The translations under genes and the position numbers were made by a program. Shown in pieces: positions 5,343 through 7,284 of a stretch of 7,284 nucleotides of DNA. Origin of the DNA: an uncultured Clostridia bacterium (GTDB taxonomy: Bacteria; Bacillota_A; Clostridia; Christensenellales; CAG-138); the NCBI GenBank assembly GCA_946623765.1, contig CAMORL010000082.1:1-7284 (forward strand), written 5' to 3'. Below the pieces are notes generated by a model. The model was not told the origin of the DNA, did not search any database, and saw only the letters and a program-made list of their open reading frames with translations. How positions within the stretch are numbered: the first letter of the stretch is position 1; the number at the start of each line of letters is the position of its first letter.

Positions 5343-7284
5343 ATGATCCGGTATCACGCACAGGGCATGCAGTGGAAAAACGGCGCGCCGGTTTCGGCGC
5401 CGGAGGGGATCGACAAGGCGGAATGGCGCAGACGCACGATCGCGTATCAGATCATGGAAGCGCACAGCGAATCGGACGAGGGCGGCGTTATGCATATCCA
5501 TTTCGACGCATTGGTCTCGCACGATATCACCTATGTCGGCATCATTCAGACGGCACGTGCAAGCGGCCTCACGGAATTCCCGATTCCGTATGCCATGACC
5601 AACTGCCATAACAGCCTTTGCGCTGTCGGCGGCACGATCAACGAGGACGACCATGTGTTCGGTCTCTCCGCGGCAAAAAAGTACGGCGGCATCTACGTTC
5701 CCGCAAATCAGAGCGTCATTCACTCCTATGCGCGTGAAGAGCTTGCGACCTGCGGCAACATGATTCTCGGCTCTGACAGCCACACGCGCTACGGCGCACT
5801 CGGCACGATGGGCGTCGGCGAGGGCGGTCCGGAGCTTGTCAAACAGCTTCTGAAAAACACCTATGACGTGAAGCCGCCGGAAGTCGTGCTGTGCTATCTC
5901 ACCGGCGCGCCGAAGAAGGGCGTCGGTCCGCATGACGTCGCGCTCGCGCTCGTCAAGGCGACGTTCAAGGACGGTCTTGTAAAGAACAAGGTGCTTGAAT
6001 TCGCCGGTCCGGGTCTTAAGAATCTCCCGTTCGATTTCCGCAGCGGCATCGACGTCATGACGACCGAAACCACCTGCCTGTCCTCGATCTGGGCAACCGA
6101 CGACGAGATCAAAAAGTACTACGATATCCATAAGCGTCCATACGCGTTTGAAGAACTCAATCCGGTCGAAGGCGCGTACTATGACGCGATGATCACGATC
6201 GAGCTCGACAAGGTCGAATCCATGATCGCGCTGCCGTTCCACCCGTCCAATGCGTATACGATCCACGAGTTTTTGGAGAATCCCGAAGAGATTCTTGCAA
6301 AGGTCGAGGAGGAAGCGAAGAAGAAATTCCCGAAAGCGCATCTTGATCTTCGGAGCAAGGTCAGCGAAAAGGGCGTGCTTGCGGATCAGGGCATCATCGC
6401 GGGCTGCTCCGGCGGTCTGTTCGACAACATCGTCGAGGCGGCGGACATTCTGAAAGGCGGCAGCACCGGCAACGGCTATTTCTCCTTCTCGGTGTATCCG
6501 ACCAGCATCCCGACCTCGCTTGCGCTGACGAGAAACGGCAAGACGGAAGCGCTGCTGGAAGCAGGCGCGATCATCAAGCCGTCGTTCTGCGGACCGTGCT
6601 TCGGCGCAGGCGATGTTCCGGCAAACAACGGACTTTCGCTAAGGCACACCACGCGCAACTTCCCGAACCGTGAAGGCAGTAAGCCCGGCGAGGGACAGAT
6701 CTCGGTCGTTGCGCTGATGGATTCGCGCTCCATTGCGGCGACGGCAAAGAACGGCGGTTATATCACCGCCGCGACCGATGTGGAATACGAGACCGCGCAC
6801 ATCCCGTACGTATTCGACGATTCCGTTTACGAAAAACGCTGCTACAACGGCTTTGCGCACGCGCATCCCGAAGAGGAACTCATCCTCGGACCCAACATCA
6901 CCGACTGGCCGAAGATGTATCCGCTTGCGGACAACATGCTTTTGGAGCTTGCGGCGGTCATCCGCGATCCGGTCACCACGACCGACGAGCTGATTCCGTC
7001 CGGCGAAACGTCTTCCTATCGCTCCAATCCGCTTCGCCTTTCGGAGTTTGCGCTGTCGCGCAGAGTACCCGAATATGTCGGCCGCAGCAAGGCGATCGCA
7101 AAGGACGAGGCGGCAAGAAGAGCCGGCGAGAAACCGGAAAAGATCGTCAAAGCGCTTTCCGCGGTAGGCGATGCAGACGCGCTTTTGCCGAACACCCAGT
7201 TCGGTTCCTGCGTATTTGCGAACAAGCCCGGCGACGGCTCCGCGCGCGAACAGGCGGCGTCCTGCCAGAAGGTGCTCGGCGGCT
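5343..7284 (+). CDS. Aconitase-superfamily hydratase, YbhJ-like (3' end outside the window)
   Basis: The frame is open from ATG 5343 to the window edge: 647 residues, no stop. Family members have about 750, so roughly 100 residues, including most of the C-terminal swivel domain, are missing. The protein should bind a [4Fe-4S] cluster and catalyse reversible hydration/dehydration of a hydroxy-tricarboxylate; the substrate is unknown. Visible motifs are NCHNSLC (87-93), GSDSHTRYGALGTMGVGEGG (144-163), AGCSGG (Cys355), FCGPCFGAGD (Cys416 and Cys419) and NFPNREGSKPGEG (about 439-451). Cys355/416/419 have spacing very close to the cluster ligands of mitochondrial aconitase (358/421/424). The first ligand sits in GCSGGL rather than the classical SCTNS, which places the protein in the divergent group of E. 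coli YbhJ, not with housekeeping AcnA/AcnB. GGGAGGA at 5326-5332 supports the start. It is divergent from citC, with a shared candidate operator. E. coli ybhJ also has a LysR gene nearby. Confidence 0.9.
   Translation, partial: MIRYHAQGMQWKNGAPVSAPEGIDKAEWRRRTIAYQIMEAHSESDEGGVMHIHFDALVSHDITYVGIIQTARASGLTEFPIPYAMTNCHNSLCAVGGTINEDDHVFGLSAAKKYGGIYVPANQSVIHSYAREELATCGNMILGSDSHTRYGALGTMGVGEGGPELVKQLLKNTYDVKPPEVVLCYLTGAPKKGVGPHDVALALVKATFKDGLVKNKVLEFAGPGLKNLPFDFRSGIDVMTTETTCLSSIWATDDEIKKYYDIHKRPYAFEELNPVEGAYYDAMITIELDKVESMIALPFHPSNAYTIHEFLENPEEILAKVEEEAKKKFPKAHLDLRSKVSEKGVLADQGIIAGCSGGLFDNIVEAADILKGGSTGNGYFSFSVYPTSIPTSLALTRNGKTEALLEAGAIIKPSFCGPCFGAGDVPANNGLSLRHTTRNFPNREGSKPGEGQISVVALMDSRSIAATAKNGGYITAATDVEYETAHIPYVFDDSVYEKRCYNGFAHAHPEEELILGPNITDWPKMYPLADNMLLELAAVIRDPVTTTDELIPSGETSSYRSNPLRLSEFALSRRVPEYVGRSKAIAKDEAARRAGEKPEKIVKALSAVGDADALLPNTQFGSCVFANKPGDGSAREQAASCQKVLGG

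Noticed and set aside
5276..5611. 111-codon plus-strand frame beginning just before the predicted hydratase transcription start
   Set aside because: It overlaps the hydratase in another frame, its first codon lies upstream of the likely start of the transcript, and the protein has no recognisable features.
5253..6341. 362-codon open frame on the minus strand opposite the hydratase
   Set aside because: It is complementary to the conserved aconitase-family coding sequence and would end in the promoter region, so it is a shadow frame.
1..7284. Mobile elements, CRISPR arrays, tRNA or rRNA genes, tandem repeats
   Set aside because: I saw no transposase, no direct-repeat array, no att-like duplication and no RNA gene on either strand. 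All long stretches are explained by housekeeping or metabolic genes.

Overview
The window looks like chromosomal DNA from an anaerobic Gram-positive bacterium of the Bacillota, most likely a Clostridia-type gut or rumen lineage. The grounds are strong purine-rich Shine-Dalgarno sites, near-consensus sigma-70/SigA promoters, use of GTG and TTG starts, tight translational coupling, and a citrate-lyase maturation cluster of the fermentative type. Coding DNA is GC-rich (by eye about 55-60%, with GC-rich third positions), so long antisense shadow ORFs are common. The one large divergent intergenic region is conspicuously AT-rich. The exact taxon cannot be read from the sequence.

Left block (1-1862, plus strand). 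The probable tail of an unidentified gene overlaps the start of msrA (methionine sulfoxide reductase A). msrA is followed 3 nt later by proC (pyrroline-5-carboxylate reductase). A separate transcription unit then starts from a perfect TTGACA-17-TATAAT promoter. It encodes a 134-residue zinc-ribbon protein of unknown function and ends at a strong intrinsic terminator.

Middle block (1918-5055, minus strand). This is a compact operon read right to left: citC ([citrate lyase] ligase), a citX-citG fusion (prosthetic-group transferase plus prosthetic-group precursor synthase), and a LysR-type regulator. The genes overlap by 38 nt and 4 nt. The operon supplies the machinery that builds, attaches and acetylates the citrate lyase acyl carrier prosthetic group, but the lyase subunits CitD, CitE and CitF are not in the window.

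Right block (5343-7284, plus strand, open at the edge). This is a large aconitase-superfamily hydratase of the YbhJ type, divergent from the citC operon. It keeps the CxxC pair and the spaced third Cys expected for a [4Fe-4S] cluster, but differs from classical aconitase around the first Cys. The 287-nt region between the divergent units carries a promoter for each direction. It also has an ATAGA-N5-TCTAT palindrome (a T-N11-A LysR-type box) centred about 60 and 64 nt upstream of the two predicted start sites.

Together the right two thirds look like a regulated tri/dicarboxylate (citrate or citrate-like acid) fermentation locus. The LysR protein probably controls both arms, the hydratase would interconvert a tricarboxylate, and CitC/CitXG would activate a lyase encoded elsewhere, perhaps just beyond the right edge. 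The most interesting question is what acid this hydratase-lyase pairing acts on.
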